A DNA stretch of 64,000 nucleotides from Liolophura sinensis (GCF_032854445.1 NC_088306.1:7435924-7499923), one strand, 5' to 3'. Positions 24,870 to 37,998 are shown, counted from the stretch's first letter. Numbers and translations: made by a program. The notes: generated from the letters alone by a model not told the origin.

Positions 24870-25075
24870 TTTTGTTTTAGCGGTTCTCATGCAGTTGCTG
24901 AAACATTAGCAAATGTTAATAATTAGGACAATTATGTTTAAAAAATTCAAAGATGTCAGGTGCAGTTTATTGGACGTTTCTGGACTAGAATGACTCAAAA
25001 TTCCGTGTTGTTATCATATTAAACGTATAATAAGATTCAACAATGTAACAGGGTCTGTGATCTCGCATTTGCGTA
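24870..25075 (+). repeat. 205-bp dispersed repeat, copy 2 (lectin intron)
   Basis: Partner of 22619-22825, in the same orientation. Both lie in introns of the lectin gene. Confidence 0.6.
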
Positions 25076-25254
25076 TTGCACTTCTTCAAGCTACCATCGT
25101 TTAATACATCTAGACCTATCATTTTTATGTCGCCTTGCTGCCTTCTGGTGACATTCTGTATTTTGGAGTGTATTTGTTCTACTGTGTGTTTGTATCTGTA
25201 TCTCCTATTAATTCTTTCTTTATGAATCTGTCTTGTATTTACGTCATGTACCTT

Positions 25255-26060
25255 TACACATTGTTGTGGCCATCCATGGACATTGTGTGTCTGTTTCTCT
25301 GGTTGTGACCTTCTGTGGACATCGTGTAATTGTACCTCCTGCTGTGATCATCTGATGACATTGTGTATCTGTATCTCTTGTGGCTATCTGTGGACATTGT
25401 GTATCTGTACCTCTTGTGGCTATCTGTGGACATTGTGTATCTGTACCTCTTGTGGCCATCTGTGGATATTGTGTATCTGTACCTCTTGTGGCTATCTGTG
25501 GACATTGTGTATCGGTATTTCTTGTAGCTATCTTTGGACATTGTGTATCTGTATCTCTTATTTGTGGGCTTCTGTGGGCATTGCGTATTTGTATCTCTTG
25601 TTGTGGCCTTCTGAGGACATTATGTATCTGTATCTCTTATTGTGGGCTTCTGTGGGCATTGTGCATCTAAACCTCTTATGGGCTTCTGTGGACATTGTAT
25701 ATCTGTATCTCTTATTGTGGGCTTCTGTGGGCATTGCGTATTTGTATCTCTTGCTGTGGCCTTCTGAGGACATTCTGTATCTGTATCTCTTGTTGCGGGC
25801 CTCTGTTAACATTGCGTATCTGGATCTCTTATTGTTGGATTCTGAGGGCATTGTTTGCCTGTATCTCTTGCTTTGGGTTTTTGAGGATATCGCGTATCAG
25901 TATCTCTTGTTGTGGCCTACAGTGTGTATCTGAACTTATATAGGCACTGTGTATTTGTATCTTATGTGCCCTGTGGACGTTGTGTATACCTGTATCTTTT
26001 ATCGTGGTCTTCTGTCGACATTGTACACAAGTGTCTCTATCTCTTGGCATGGGGTTTTAT
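25255..26060 (+). repeat. Minisatellite, 36-39 bp unit, about 20 copies
   Basis: A repeated unit of the type 'tctgtggacattgtgtatct' followed by 'gtacctcttgtggctatc' fills about 800 bp of lectin intron 4. Because units are multiples of three, long frames stay open on both strands (up to 216 codons at 25283-25933). The peptides are simple repeats (CISC/LYLL or YRYTMST) and are not treated as genes. Confidence 0.9.
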
Positions 26061-26145
26061 GGACATTGCCGTCGCTTCTTTGCTCGTACTCTCTATGCTC
26101 TATGTCTATAATCATGTTGCGCGTCTCGCTTCTCTCTCGATTCAG

Positions 26146-26196
26146 AATCCAGTGTTGAACCAGGCAGCGTTAAACCGAGGAGTCCTAAACCGACAG
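26146..26196 (+). CDS. Lectin gene exon 5: Pro/Ser-rich linker
   Basis: A 51-bp exon between CTCTCTCGATTCAG and ACAG|GTAAAAC, phase 1 on both sides, encoding SSVEPGSVKPRSPKPT. This composition is typical of an extracellular linker. The strong polypyrimidine tract supports the acceptor. Confidence 0.55.
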
Positions 26197-26794
26197 GTAA
26201 AACATGAAATAACATTTTAGTCAGCCATTGGTGGTTTTTGACGATCACAGAATATCTTGGGTGAATGGAATGTTATTACAAACTCACCATCGCAACGAAC
26301 GTTAACACACAGCAGACAAAAATATCATTCATTTTGCGATATATTGCTCTGAGTAACCACTGTGGATTATGTCCTATCCCTAGTACAGCACTGCCTGTAA
26401 TCTGCCATTACTCAGTGCAATACCAAATTCGTCAGGAGACAGGTGCTCATAAACAAGTTGGTACTAGTAGTCCGGAAGTTGACAGAACTTTATCGGCCAG
26501 GGATCAGTTGTTCGAATGTGTGTTAACTAATGCTGGTATTAAGTCATATTTTGTATTTAAATTTTTAGCCAATCTTCACAGCCTGTGCAGTTCTCTAAAG
26601 TTAAAGTACAGAATTGAAGACTTGGCTTGAACTTAAATCTGGCATTACGTCTTAAACCAGTTTTTGAACAATCGGGCCCAGGTCGCGTACGAAAGGTTTG
26701 ACATATTCAACATACCATGCGTTAAAACGCAAAATTGGGGATTCTTATATGCGGTACAGCCCTCAAGGGGTGGGGTGGACAGTACCCCAAAACT

Positions 26795-27175
26795 AATTTT
26801 ATCGGTCACAATTGCGTACGAGGATGAAACTCATTTTACACATTCCTCGTGACAAACTGGTCATTAAAAGCCAACTCTCCAGTTCCCAGCCCATGCACTA
26901 AGCCACTTACGAACGATCTAATTAACACTAATTATGACATTTATCGGTCATTTTTCGCACGAGATACATGTTTCCACTAAAAGATAACTTGGGATATTCT
27001 TATTACAAAACGGTATTTCTCAAGTTCCAACGCCATGCCAAAAGCCATTTAAGAACGGGTCAATGGTCAATATTTGGGCTAAATTACCTTTAAAAAATTG
27101 TTACCGGTCACAACTGAGTACGAGGATGAAACTTATTTTATACATCCCTCATGACAGCCTGATCACTAATGGCCA
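26795..27175 (+). repeat. Diverged tandem repeat, about 150-bp period
   Basis: Blocks starting ATCGGTCACAATTGCGTACG (about 26799), ATCGGTCATTTTTCGCACGA (about 26943) and ACCGGTCACAACTGAGTACG (about 27104) recur. The first and third are the most alike over about 75 bp. It lies in an intron of the lectin gene. Confidence 0.55.
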
Positions 27176-27499
27176 ACGTCAAATTTAATTTTTCCTATGG
27201 CATGTCGAATGCGAGTATGATTCCTTGACGAAAAAGGTACTTTGAGATATACTAATTTTAAAATACTAATAAAGTATGTTAACTGTGTCCATGCACCATG
27301 CTAGTTATTCAGCTGCCGTCAGTTAAAATATTACCTTAATAACCCTTCCGTTGTAAGATTTCATATATCACAAGGTTTTACACAAGACGATGTCTATTCT
27401 GCTCGTAGCAACCCAATTGTGCCAAAATATCAGTCAGTGCGACAGATATTCTGGATACTCTGTCCATATTTACTGTCAAGAAATTGAAGGAGTTTTTTG

Positions 27500-27555
27500 T
27501 TTTTTGATTGGTGTTTTACGCCGTACTCAAGAATATTTCACTTATACGACGGCGG
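27500..27555 (-). mobile_element. SINE family 1, tail fragment
   Basis: TTGATTGGTGTTTTACGCCG followed by 'tactcaagaatatttcactt' and ATACGACGGCGG. Only the 3' terminal segment is present. Confidence 0.8.
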
Positions 27556-27893
27556 GAAATTGAAGGAAGTTATAAGGTCGATTGGTAGGCTATCCTTTAC
27601 ACACTCGTTTTCGTAGTTATAACTATGTGACATGTACTGAAAGCTCATAAATAAAAAACAATACAATACTGCATTGTACAAAGCGAAATATTTACAAGTC
27701 ATTTGAGAATTCTTCGGTATATTGCTATCAAGGTAAGATTAACAATTTAAACTATCCCCTTTGTAAAGTGGGCTTGACTGAAAAGGGTTGTCGGGTCTTT
27801 GTACAAATACATGTCCATATACAATGAACCACTTGTACAGTTTGCAGTTTTGCTTCAAATCCAGCCAGTTTTTTTTTTCTTTTCCGCCAAAAG

Positions 27894-27959
27894 CACAGGT
27901 TGTTCAAAGACAGTATATTATCAGTATACCATTCTGTGAATCAGATCTGAACAGATCAG
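27894..27959 (+). CDS. Lectin gene exon 6: linker (candidate)
   Basis: A 66-bp exon with acceptor CGCCAAAAG after a long T-rich tract and donor TCAG|GTAAAT, phase 1 on both sides. It encodes AQVVQRQYIISIPFCESDLN plus RS. The alternative acceptor five bases downstream (CACAG) would bring a stop, so AAAAG is preferred. It is plausible from phase and pyrimidine tract but has no domain support. Confidence 0.4.
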
Positions 27960-27989
27960 GTAAATCGAGCTCTTTTGTTAACATCTGGA

Positions 27990-28258
27990 TATTTTATTTA
28001 CTTATTTGATGGGTTTTTTTTAAAGTATTCAAGAATATTTCGCTTAAACGACGGCTGCTGGCATTATGGTGAAAAAAAAATCCCGGGTAAAACCCGTTGG
28101 AAACCCACGACCATCCACACGTTGCTGGTCGACCTTCCCATGTACGGCAGTAGAGGAAGGCAACACGAGCTGGACTTGAACTCGTAGCGACAGAATTGGT
28201 GAAATCCTTCTGGGTCACTGAGCCGCGCTGGAGTGCTAACCACCTCGGCCACGAAAAC
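27990..28258 (-). mobile_element. SINE family 1, near full length
   Basis: Left tail TTTATTTACTTATTTGATGG. The body has AAACCCACGACCATCCACAC and ACGAGCTGGACTTGAACTCG. The head ends near CACCTCGGCCACG. Confidence 0.85.
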
Positions 28259-28303
28259 AGGTAGCTTACACGTCTGCCAGAAAAGGGATCTAACACAGAA
28301 ATA

Positions 28304-29322
28304 GTGTGACTGTTGTTATGTATGACTATTTAACGTCTTCCTGTACTGTTAGTCTGCGGACCTTTGCGTTATATGTTATAAGCATAACAGGCCCTGTTAT
28401 ATATGTACAGTGCGGACCTGGCCGAAAGCACCTTGTTCAATGCTCTGTTTATTTAACTGGATGTTCATTGGCTGTTAATTCTGTGTCTAAGAATAGTTGA
28501 ATCCACCTGGCACGTATATAAGCCGTGTTTTCTGTGCAGAGTGGAGGGATTTTTGCTACATCCACTGGGAGCCAGGAGAGTGTGAGACGCTCTCGTATCG
28601 AGTCCATTATTTTGATATGAGCTGGTGATGCCAGTTTCATTTGGGAGGACAGATTTTTATGCCGACACCGTTTGTGTACCACAGTAGTACTGATGTCTGG
28701 TTTATGTGAATTTCTGCGGAAGTCACGTTTATTGGTGTTCGGATCTTTATTATGATTATACAGTGTGGACTGTGTAATTTGTTTAACACGCTGACCTCAC
28801 CTGACCGACTAGGTCGTCAAGGACTCTAAACTGAAGTTTTCAGTTTTGGCAAAGGACGTTCGTTCTGCCACAAGGTGACATTACTCTACGTCTCTGAACG
28901 GCTCGTTTGTGAGCTTCTGCGGGAGCTGTGACTGATCTAAAGTGGATTATACCTCCATGCCTGTATTTACCCTGTGTTGTGCTCTGCGGGTGTGACGTCA
29001 TTCAAAGGCTTGACTGTTCCAGTTCTGTGTAACCTGTGTACTGTGTTCGTGTTCGCTATCCTAGCGAAGTACCTGTATAGGACAATTTGTGACTTGTGTG
29101 AATTGTGTGTTTATCCCATGGTCTTTACGTTGGATTTCCTGGAATACGTTCCTTGGGATGCAAAGGTGAACTGGAAACTTGTAAAGACCGGTAATACTGA
29201 TGTGTATGTTGTTGTTGTTGAACTGTTTGTAAAACTGTACGTCTCATTTTATATATAAAGCATTGTTAACATTGTAATATTGAGTCACTGAGTCTGTTTT
29301 CTGTTGCCGTTTTCAATACCGT
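28304..29322 (+). other. Possible solo LTR or regulatory-like block in lectin intron 6
   Basis: A 1-kb GT-rich block starting TGTGACTG and ending GTAACA. It contains a TATATAAG box (about 28514) and a TATATAAAG motif near its end. The composition resembles an LTR. No partner copy, target-site duplication or coding remnant was found, so this is a weak call. The hydrophobic 94-codon frame at 28974-29258 has no domain and is not called. Confidence 0.2.
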
Positions 29323-29408
29323 AACACTGTTGATAAGTGTCTCTTTCCAGATATTCGATATCAGCTTGGCTTGTATCTGTATTTCCGCTTTTAAACTTTA
29401 AGTTTCAG

Positions 29409-29659
29409 TTACCCGAGTCATTCACCTGGCCAGTGAGAAAGGCGCTCGACTTTCGACCACTCCTGATTGGACGATGAAGGCTTTAACGGCGACCATGTGC
29501 GCGAGACGCTGTCAGGATCCCAGATCAACCTGTCAGGTGTTTAACTATAACCACGTGACCAAGCAGTGTCACGCCTACTCCACCGAGTCCGTTATCGGAG
29601 AAGGCCGAATAATGGAAGAGGGCTGGAGCGTGTGGAAGCTGTCAGTCATTGTTTTCTAA
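29409..29659 (+). CDS. Lectin gene terminal exon: PAN/apple-like cysteine-rich domain and stop
   Basis: Acceptor TTAAGTTTCAG|TT, phase 1, continuing the frame of the upstream exons to a TAA at 29657-29659. The exon encodes about 83 residues with a PAN/apple-like core: MCARRCQDPRSTCQVFNYN, then KQCHAY, and a GWSVWK end. PAN modules mediate extracellular protein or carbohydrate binding. With the other exons the predicted secreted protein is 313 residues. An apple-like fold is inferred from the cysteine and FxY pattern and has not been tested by a profile search. Confidence 0.7.
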
Positions 29660-29702
29660 GGATGGCGGCGTTACACGATTACTTATTAGGTATTATTATG
29701 CG

Positions 29703-29708
29703 AATAAA
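29703..29708 (+). terminator. Polyadenylation signal of the lectin gene
   Basis: AATAAA lies 44 bp after the stop codon at 29659 and is the first canonical signal downstream, implying a very short 3' UTR. Confidence 0.5.
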
Positions 29709-30705
29709 AATTTAGTCTTTGTCTTTTATACAATATTCTATCGCAAAGAACTTTATACTCAGACCAGATACAATGGATTCAACAAAATATTACATTTTAT
29801 TCACTGGATATAGGTGAAATATTACGTTGTTCTTCTTTGAGAGTTCTCTTTGTTTTTTTCAATGCTATTACGTGTAATTTTGATTCTTGTGCGAATGCTA
29901 TGAATTAAAATGTGTCTCTATACGAGTAACAGCCCTTTGTTCTATTATACATGTACTACCTTACATGTGTGTCAATAATACGGCTTGTAATTTTGCCATT
30001 CACATCAGAAACACTATAGCACTCAACAACTTCACAAGTTATTACTGCAAAAAAAAACATATGTTTCATGGTTATTCCCCTTAAATTCATTTTAAGTTTC
30101 CGAGGTTTTACAATAAGTATGATTCGGAGAGGACTTGAATATGGTGTGGACAGTGTTCAGAGTCTACGTTGCTCTGCTTCATAACTGTGTGCAATTCCGC
30201 TTAACCCGGAGCTAGAGGCTGTGTGTTCATCATGTTGAATAAAACCACCACAATGGATATATGAATAATCGCGATCAAAGCACCACAGAGATGAATATTG
30301 TGATTATCGACCACTTAATTCTAACATGATGCACCATTTTGGATATTTTTTTTTTACCTATACAACACTTCATTCGTCTTTAACACATCACTGAAATCTG
30401 TTGACTGCTTCTCTGTGGATGAAGTCTTCTTGATTTCTTGCTTTCTATATTTTTTACACACAGAGTACACAAGCACTGCTTCACTACAGCAGTAGACCTG
30501 TGTTCTCTGGGCCTAAGTAACTGTACCCTCGTTGACGTATCAATCTACTGTGTCGCCATGGAAACCACTGGCATTGTTTTTGTGACGCTTGGCAAAATGC
30601 CATATGGTTTCCCCCCCAGTACATGAGTAGTAAGGGAAGACTGAAAAATAAAAACAGCCCATGCCTTTCAACAGGTAATAGAAATATCGAATTCTCACAG
30701 ACACA

Positions 30706-30832
30706 TTATTTATTTATTTATCTATTTATTTATTTGATTGGTGTTTTTTCGACGCACTCAGCTTGTTCAGTGGTGGCCATGATTGTGGTAGGTGAAAACC
30801 AGGAAGAGCCGGGGAGAAACGCACGTCGGTGA
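30706..30832 (-). mobile_element. SINE family 1, 3' half
   Basis: A long TTTATTTATTTA tail, GATTGGTGTTTT and a degraded body ending in GGGGAGAAACGCACG. The head is missing. Confidence 0.65.
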
Positions 30833-33800
30833 TGGCTTAATAGAAAGCACAACCAATAAGATAACCGTTAGTTGTTTCGTACGAGGGATGGAAACAGACG
30901 TGCTGAGCACTTCTTTAAATCAATCGACGCAGAGGGTTATAGAGTATATTAGAAACCTAGTGTTTCCTGTGGACAGCCAGATTAAGGCGTTTGGCTAACT
31001 AACTTGAGTGAGGTCAAATTACCCATGTTAGTCTTCAAATTTTGACAAGTCATTCTAAAATAAGTTTACAGCCTAATGACGTGCTATATTGTCTTACAGT
31101 ATGAAAAGAAAGAGGAAAATCTAAAATAATGAACCCCCTCAACAATGCCCTCATTTATGAAAGTGGTAAGGCAAACCCGAGCTATTAATTATTGATAGAA
31201 TAGAAGTTGGCTGCTGATAGAAGAGCGCTGATCTTTTCAACACAACCGAGGCTTTATTGTTTTGCATGCAGGAATAACCCAATTAAGAGGTGTACACGTA
31301 GGGGTAATTATAGAATCATACGATGGCTTCTGGAAAAGCACAGTGGGTAGGCCTAGCACGCATGGATTCGGCAATTCTTTAGAGGGCTTGTCAATACATA
31401 ATCCCGGCTGGTCTTACCGGCATGACGTCATCCGGCCAGGGCTCCCCGGTCGACAAGATAGGCAGAAGGTCCAACTTTAATGGGGTTATTTAAATGGAAC
31501 TGCTTGACGTAAGATTTTTTTAAAATGCAGTTTACAGACTAACATAGCATAAATACTGTGTAGGGAACATTATGTATGAAAATAAAGTCGTTGGGGATCT
31601 CCTTTAAAACTGGTTGCTCTGTTATGGCTATCGTTTTTGCTGCCATGTAACTCGTAGAACACCAGCTCCTGTTTTGTTTAATCTAGTAAAAAATACCGAC
31701 AAAATATTCCAAAATAGTCGATTTGGTTTGCGTTGATCGGATACTTGCTTAACGATTTCCGGTATAGCCACTATAACGCCCGAATCATGGTTTTTTTTTA
31801 CGTTTCAGGATGATGTCCAGTTTTGCGGGTGGAGGAAACCGACGTGTCCACGATAAACCATCGACCTCTGACAAGTTACTGACAAACGTTTTCATATGTG
31901 AAGTAGAGATCACGTTAAGCCCCTGTGCATCGTCATGCTAATACCGTATATTTATAGTTGTATGTTCATTTCGTAAACACGAAGTCGAAGGTGATTTATT
32001 TACTTATTTCATCGAGCCGTTCTCTGGAAGCTATTGCTAATACTGCGGCGGTAGGATTGGAGGATGGAAAAAAAATCTTAAAATTGAATAAATCATGAAC
32101 CTTGGTCGCAGAGGCCGCGAGGTCTCTGAGGTATTATACATTGGGCGAGGAACCCAAATGTATAGGCCTAATAACACGTTATGCAACTCACATATCTGGT
32201 ATAAGAGGGGTGCACACCCTAAGAACCGTGCCATTCAATACTGTGGGCAAAATGTTTCAGAAGCCGCAGTAGCATGAGATCAGGGGAGGGCTGAAAAAAC
32301 ACAATTAAGACGGCAAGTAGACGGATTATTGTATTATTAAGATCCTAAACGTGAAGCCGAAACATAATAAGTATACAGACTAATGCTTGTGTTGAATGTG
32401 AAATCATCAGATACGAAGCAAAAAATATAGACTCAGACGTAACAAACAATGACAAACTGAACGACCAAACACAATAGGGAGTAAAAGAAAACCGAATAAT
32501 ACTAATACTACTAATAATAATAATAATAAAGAACAATCCAAAATACACAACTTTCTTAGTGTATTGTTATGAAGAGGTATGGAACTTGATATCACCCCAA
32601 AAGCGAGGTGTGGCATACTGCAACGGTACACACATTTTGCGCGGGAAATTCGGCGTTATTGTTATCTGTTAAAGGTTCCTGATAGGGAAGACACCAGCCA
32701 GCATGACGTCATATCTGATTACCTGTTGATGGATGCTAGTCGGAGGGGGGGACACTTCTGGTCTTCTAAACACAATTCACGAAAACGGTATACCAAAAGT
32801 TATCTCGACTCTCCGCATATTGGCTGAGTTACAGTCCAGTTCGACCCCAAATAGACGACTCAGTTGCAACAGCCTAAGACTTTTAACGTCATGATACGAC
32901 GGCATGTGTCCAGTGATAAAGTCACTTTTAGAAAATACACCCAATACACATGGATCATTTGAAGGAAACCGGCTTAGACAGTGAAACCTTCATCTAGAGT
33001 CAGAAAATGGATTATGGTCGAAACTTCGCATGTACTTTCCGATACACGCTTGTTTTGTCCCCAAAAAGCAATACAAGCACATAACTCTCTCACATTGAAA
33101 ATGTGCAGAGTGACAAATAAAAAAATTCATACAGCATAACACACATGATGCAACAGCAGGCTATAAATCATAAATACAGCAGTTAAACAAGAATATGTAG
33201 ATCTGCATACAAACTATGATGACTGGAGTTCTGAGGACATTTGACATGAATGCTAATTAATGTTGGGAATGATCGATGTATCGTGTCACGACTTCAGGAT
33301 GCTCTGTAACAACGATGCCGTAAATTATATTACTCATCGGAGACTACACGTATGAAGAGAAAATGGTTACGAATGCGTTGCACCTCTGCTACACCTAGTG
33401 AATGGATTTTCGTGATTTCCAATAGATACAGGTTTCCTGTTTGGAGATAAAATAAAAGTTTCCAACGGATCGAAACTACAGTTGTATGGTAATATTTATA
33501 CCTGGCTTCAGATTGAATATGGAGGTTGAGATCGCGAAACGATGGTAAATATGGACCGACTGACAATAACAGAAGAATATTCTTTGACCATAGACTAGTT
33601 GCTACAAATACATGAAAGCAATGTTGTAACGGGGAAACAAGAATTCAGAAATGACGGTAGGCAGTGTCCATAGCAACATGACTAAGTTGAAAATCTGACG
33701 ACGTTATCCTACGAACAAGCTACCTTATCTACTTCATTATACAACTAGACGTAACTATTAATTTACTGTAATACGCATTCACACAGTTAGTTTACACTTT

Positions 33801-36335
33801 ACTGTGCAATGGAAATAACCAACTGGATGATGTTCAGCAAATAATGCGGACGTCGTGTGCACAAATATCCAAAGCATGATGCCCAATGATTACATGCACA
33901 ATATGAAATACTTCACACATTACATGTATTAGTTAAAATTTTAACTTTGTTGAACAATTCAAATATGCCTCTGCCCCCTCCCCCCCCCCCCACCCCTCCC
34001 TTTCCAATATGCATTGAATAGCATATTTTACTCCTATGCATAACGCATTACACCTCAAACGGATATCAGACTATACCTTATCCGGTACAACCATGTGGTG
34101 CAGAAAAGATTCACCATTTCGGTGCGTGATCTTCTCTGTAATCTACCTTACACTTGCTCATTTAATTAAACTCTTCTGTGCCAGGAGCAGAATGCCAGAC
34201 GCAGGCTGTAAACGACTGTAGTAGCACCCTTCTCTCTGACAAATGGGGGCGCGACAACCTGGTTGTTACCATCACCGAGGGAGTAATAAACAAAAAGCTG
34301 CCTTTGTGTAAAAATAACTCTGCACAAAGATGATGTTCATCTCAGAATGGATGACCGAGAGATTCCTGAAAAGAAAAACAAGATGGAATAATCAATAAAA
34401 CTTATTTCCCCTTGCTGTTTTAATTCTGTTCAACGTTACATAAAGACCATATGATCAAGATTTCAAATCATTTCACATTATGAAACAAAGCCAAGAACTA
34501 GGGCCCTGATGAAGTAACAAAGCGTGTTTTTTTTGCTATTTTTTTGTCTTGGGAAAGAAACATCAATTCTCAAAGTCTACTAGAGTAACTTTAATTCACA
34601 CTGTACAAATCGGTGCATAGACTCGCAAAAATGAATTCTATTGATTCATCTGACTGTTTGTGTAACCCATGACATAAAAAGAGGGTAAATTTTATTTCAT
34701 ACGACTTTTTCTCTGCTAAAATCGATTGACAGACGACAAGTTTTGATTTCTTTTTAAACAGATAAAATTTGTAGGTCAATTTTGTGTTCAGTTAAACGAA
34801 AGTTGCTTCTTAAATTAAAAACTTTGTATAAAGTACACATTTAGACTTGTACGATGTATGTTACTTAATACACTTCAACTGAAGAACAATTTAATTATGT
34901 CTACTGGAGAGCTATATATGCATTGTATAAAGTACCAGGAGTATGGAATATACTTTGTATCACATTACCACACCGACAGTACAATACAGTATGCACCAGG
35001 TGAAAAGAATCAAAACATGGACCAAATATAACAAAGAGTCTCAGAAAACTGATCACAAATACATGTTTTGCATACAGATTCACTTCAAGCATAAAATACA
35101 AGGCAACAAATACAACAAAATTGTTTTCAAGCATTTACAATGTTGGGTATTAAGATCCTCCACATATGATTGTGTGGTAATGGGAAAGGGTTTGGAACCA
35201 AATATAACAGGATACATAAAATGCCATGACGTTTGTTTAGAATGAAGAATGAAAGGATATAAAGACTACAACTCAACATCCCTAGATATTTATCAAACGT
35301 CCAAAAAGTCACACCTTCAAATGAAATGTTTCGCTACACCGATTCCTTCCAGCTAAACAACGTACCAACCAGGCTTTGAATTCTTCCCTGTTCTGCGAAT
35401 GGCTTTTTAAGCCATTGGAATTCATGATTGAAGACTTTTGAGTTGTTTGATAAATATGAGCATAGGTTTTGATTTACCACAATCTCCTGAACAAGTATAT
35501 GACGATAAACATATAGAGGTGCATGTACAGACAATAACAGGCATGGGGAACAATGATGATTCTTACAACTAGCGAACGAATGATTATGGCTGACTGCCAT
35601 CTTAGTTATCTTTCAGTCATACCTAGCAAGAACATCATGGAACCAAGAAACAGAATGGTTTTGGACAAAAGAATGACAACATCCAAAAATCAAAAGGTCC
35701 TTAAATCACACCTAAAGCAAATAAATACCAACTAAAATGTGAAAACCACATCCTGCTTGCTACAGAAAAATTGAGGTGTATTTCTTGCCATGATAGTGTC
35801 CAAGCGACTAAAACTGGAAAAACAGAAGATGTGTACATTACTGCAGACAAGGAGACCACCCCACTCCCCTCCCAAAACACCTGTTGTGGCGTAACTTTAT
35901 ACTTTAGAATGTCAGTGGAAGAAATTTCCTTCATTCGTTGAGTCAGGCCAACCTTAACTGCTGGGACCAAACGTTACATGGTTAAATCACATTTAAAATT
36001 GACATTAAAATGAGCTTCACACGTATGGAATTGGTGGCACATTCCAAATCGACAAGGCACCTGACTTTTAAAAAAAATTAAAACTTTATTATCATGAAAC
36101 TTATCAATAAAATTTGTGATTTCTAATTTATATGTATATGTATGTGTAAGGCACCCAAGTCTCAACAGTCTGTCTCACAGCAACCAACATTATTTTGAGT
36201 TTTGCCCTAGGATAACTCATTAAAAATCATTTATTAATAAATTCTTTTTTAAATTTTGAAAAATGTGAATTGGTCTCTTGAGTTCTAAATGTAAAAGAAA
36301 ACTAAAGGGATTGAAGGGAACGTGGGGAAGATCAT

Positions 36336-36575
36336 AGATTTATTTATTTGCTTGTTGTTTTACGCCCTATTCAAGAATATTTCACTTATTTGATGGCTGC
36401 CAGCATTATAGTGGGCGGAAACTGGGTTCAGGGAAACCCACGGCCATCAACCAACCTTCCCACTTACTACTGGAGAGGTGCAAATGGCTTCTTGGGTCCA
36501 CTTTGTTATTTGATTGGTGTTTTACACCGTAATTAGCTCACAGTGGCCCTGTTGGTGAGAGGCTCCTGGGTAAGT
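36336..36575 (-). mobile_element. SINE family 1, rearranged or nested copies
   Basis: A family tail and body (36339-36490) is interrupted by a second tail start, TTATTTGATTGGTGTTTTAC (36508). A head piece TTGGTGAGAGGCTCCTGGGT follows. This fits one copy inserted in another, or a recombination product. Confidence 0.65.
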
Positions 36576-36627
36576 GTGGGAAGATAATGGAACATAAAGA
36601 CAAAAGTCAATATAACCACATGTATGT

Positions 36628-36725
36628 AATGTATGTAATGTATGTGAATACAACCACATGTATGCAATGTGTGTCAATATAACCACAATGTATGTATGTA
36701 TATATACGTGTGTGTATGCATGTTT
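36628..36725 (+). repeat. TGTATG-type simple repeat
   Basis: Imperfect TGTATGTAATG and GTATGTATGTATATATACG runs. Confidence 0.75.
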
Positions 36726-37998
36726 GTATGTGTACAGGTAAAATCAAGTCATTTATTTCTACAAACTACAACAGAAGTGAAAAATATCTTTGATAACTGT
36801 GCTTTTTGCATATTTATGTGATTTTTCAAGCGAATTTTGAAACTATTATTTTGTGTAGACTGATGAAATTTAACTTTTTGCCAAGCACTGAAATTGGTCA
36901 ATCCAGCCAATGTAGATTTGTAAATCAAATTAAAAAATGTGCATAAATTGCAGTGAAATTTGTTTTTTGCACATGTGAAAAGGTTAAGGAGTTATGGTGT
37001 GTACTTCTTTACAACCTTGTGCAACTAGGAAAGATTTACAAGGTATTTTAAAAGCTTTAGAAGGTATATAAAGGGTATTTGGAGAAGTCATTTATTAACC
37101 GTACCTAATCGGATTTCAAAATAAGCCTCTGTTATTAAACTTCTAAATCCACTGCTTCTTCAGAATGCAAATCACATGCCCAAATGCTTTCCTCAACCTC
37201 AGCAAATCATAGCCAATCACTCCAGTCAGTTCCCATGTGAAACTCTTCTCACTCCCTTGACAGGGGAATCCCCACTTTACCCAGCCAAACCATTCATCTG
37301 CCCAGTTATCAATTTTAAATGGCTTTTACACGTCTTCCGCTGACAAATCTCTACATGACAAAATCTGTACTGATGATAATGATTTTTACAATTTTCACAC
37401 TTCTCTAATTTGCTTATGATCCCCTTAATGTTTTGCTGTCAACTGACGTAAGCGGCTCTTGTTTTTTGACAACAACAAATTAAGCTTAAAGAAAACATTT
37501 TCGAGAGGCAATTTCATAATTTATCACTATTCAGTATTGGGGAACAAATAAAAACCCTTCCCACTTAATTAATGATGTCTTTGCACACTATAAAGTTTTA
37601 TCCTCTTGAACACAACTTTTTAATAAAAAAATCACAACTGGACTGCACGAAGAGTGGAATTGAAAACGCACTATCAAGAGTAACAATTAATATGAAATCT
37701 AGAAAAACGAGCGCATAATAGCAAACGCTAGAACATCTCCCATAGAGGATTTGGTGCCATCTTGCACAAAGCCCTCCTTTTAAGTGAATGGCCTGTGATA
37801 AAAGACAGAGGCCAAAGTTAGGAAACAGAATGTAAAAAAAATCTGACCCCACATGACAAGTATAATGAGCGACTCATAAAGCTACTTAGTTGCTGCTAAA
37901 ATATGAACTTGTTAAACGGAATTTGGTAATGCCACTGGCACAACATGTGAAAACAAAATGTCTGGGCTCAAGAAGAAGTGTATCGGTGAAGCACACAG

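Noticed and set aside
25283-25933. 216-codon open frame, the longest in the window
   Set aside because: It runs entirely through a 36-39 bp minisatellite. The peptide is simple repeats and the complementary strand is also open.
28974-29258. 94-codon hydrophobic open frame on the plus strand
   Set aside because: No domain, lies within a lectin intron in GT-rich DNA, and lacks compatible splice sites.
32579-32827. 82-codon plus-strand frame in the intergenic region
   Set aside because: No similarity recognised, no splice structure; consistent with chance.
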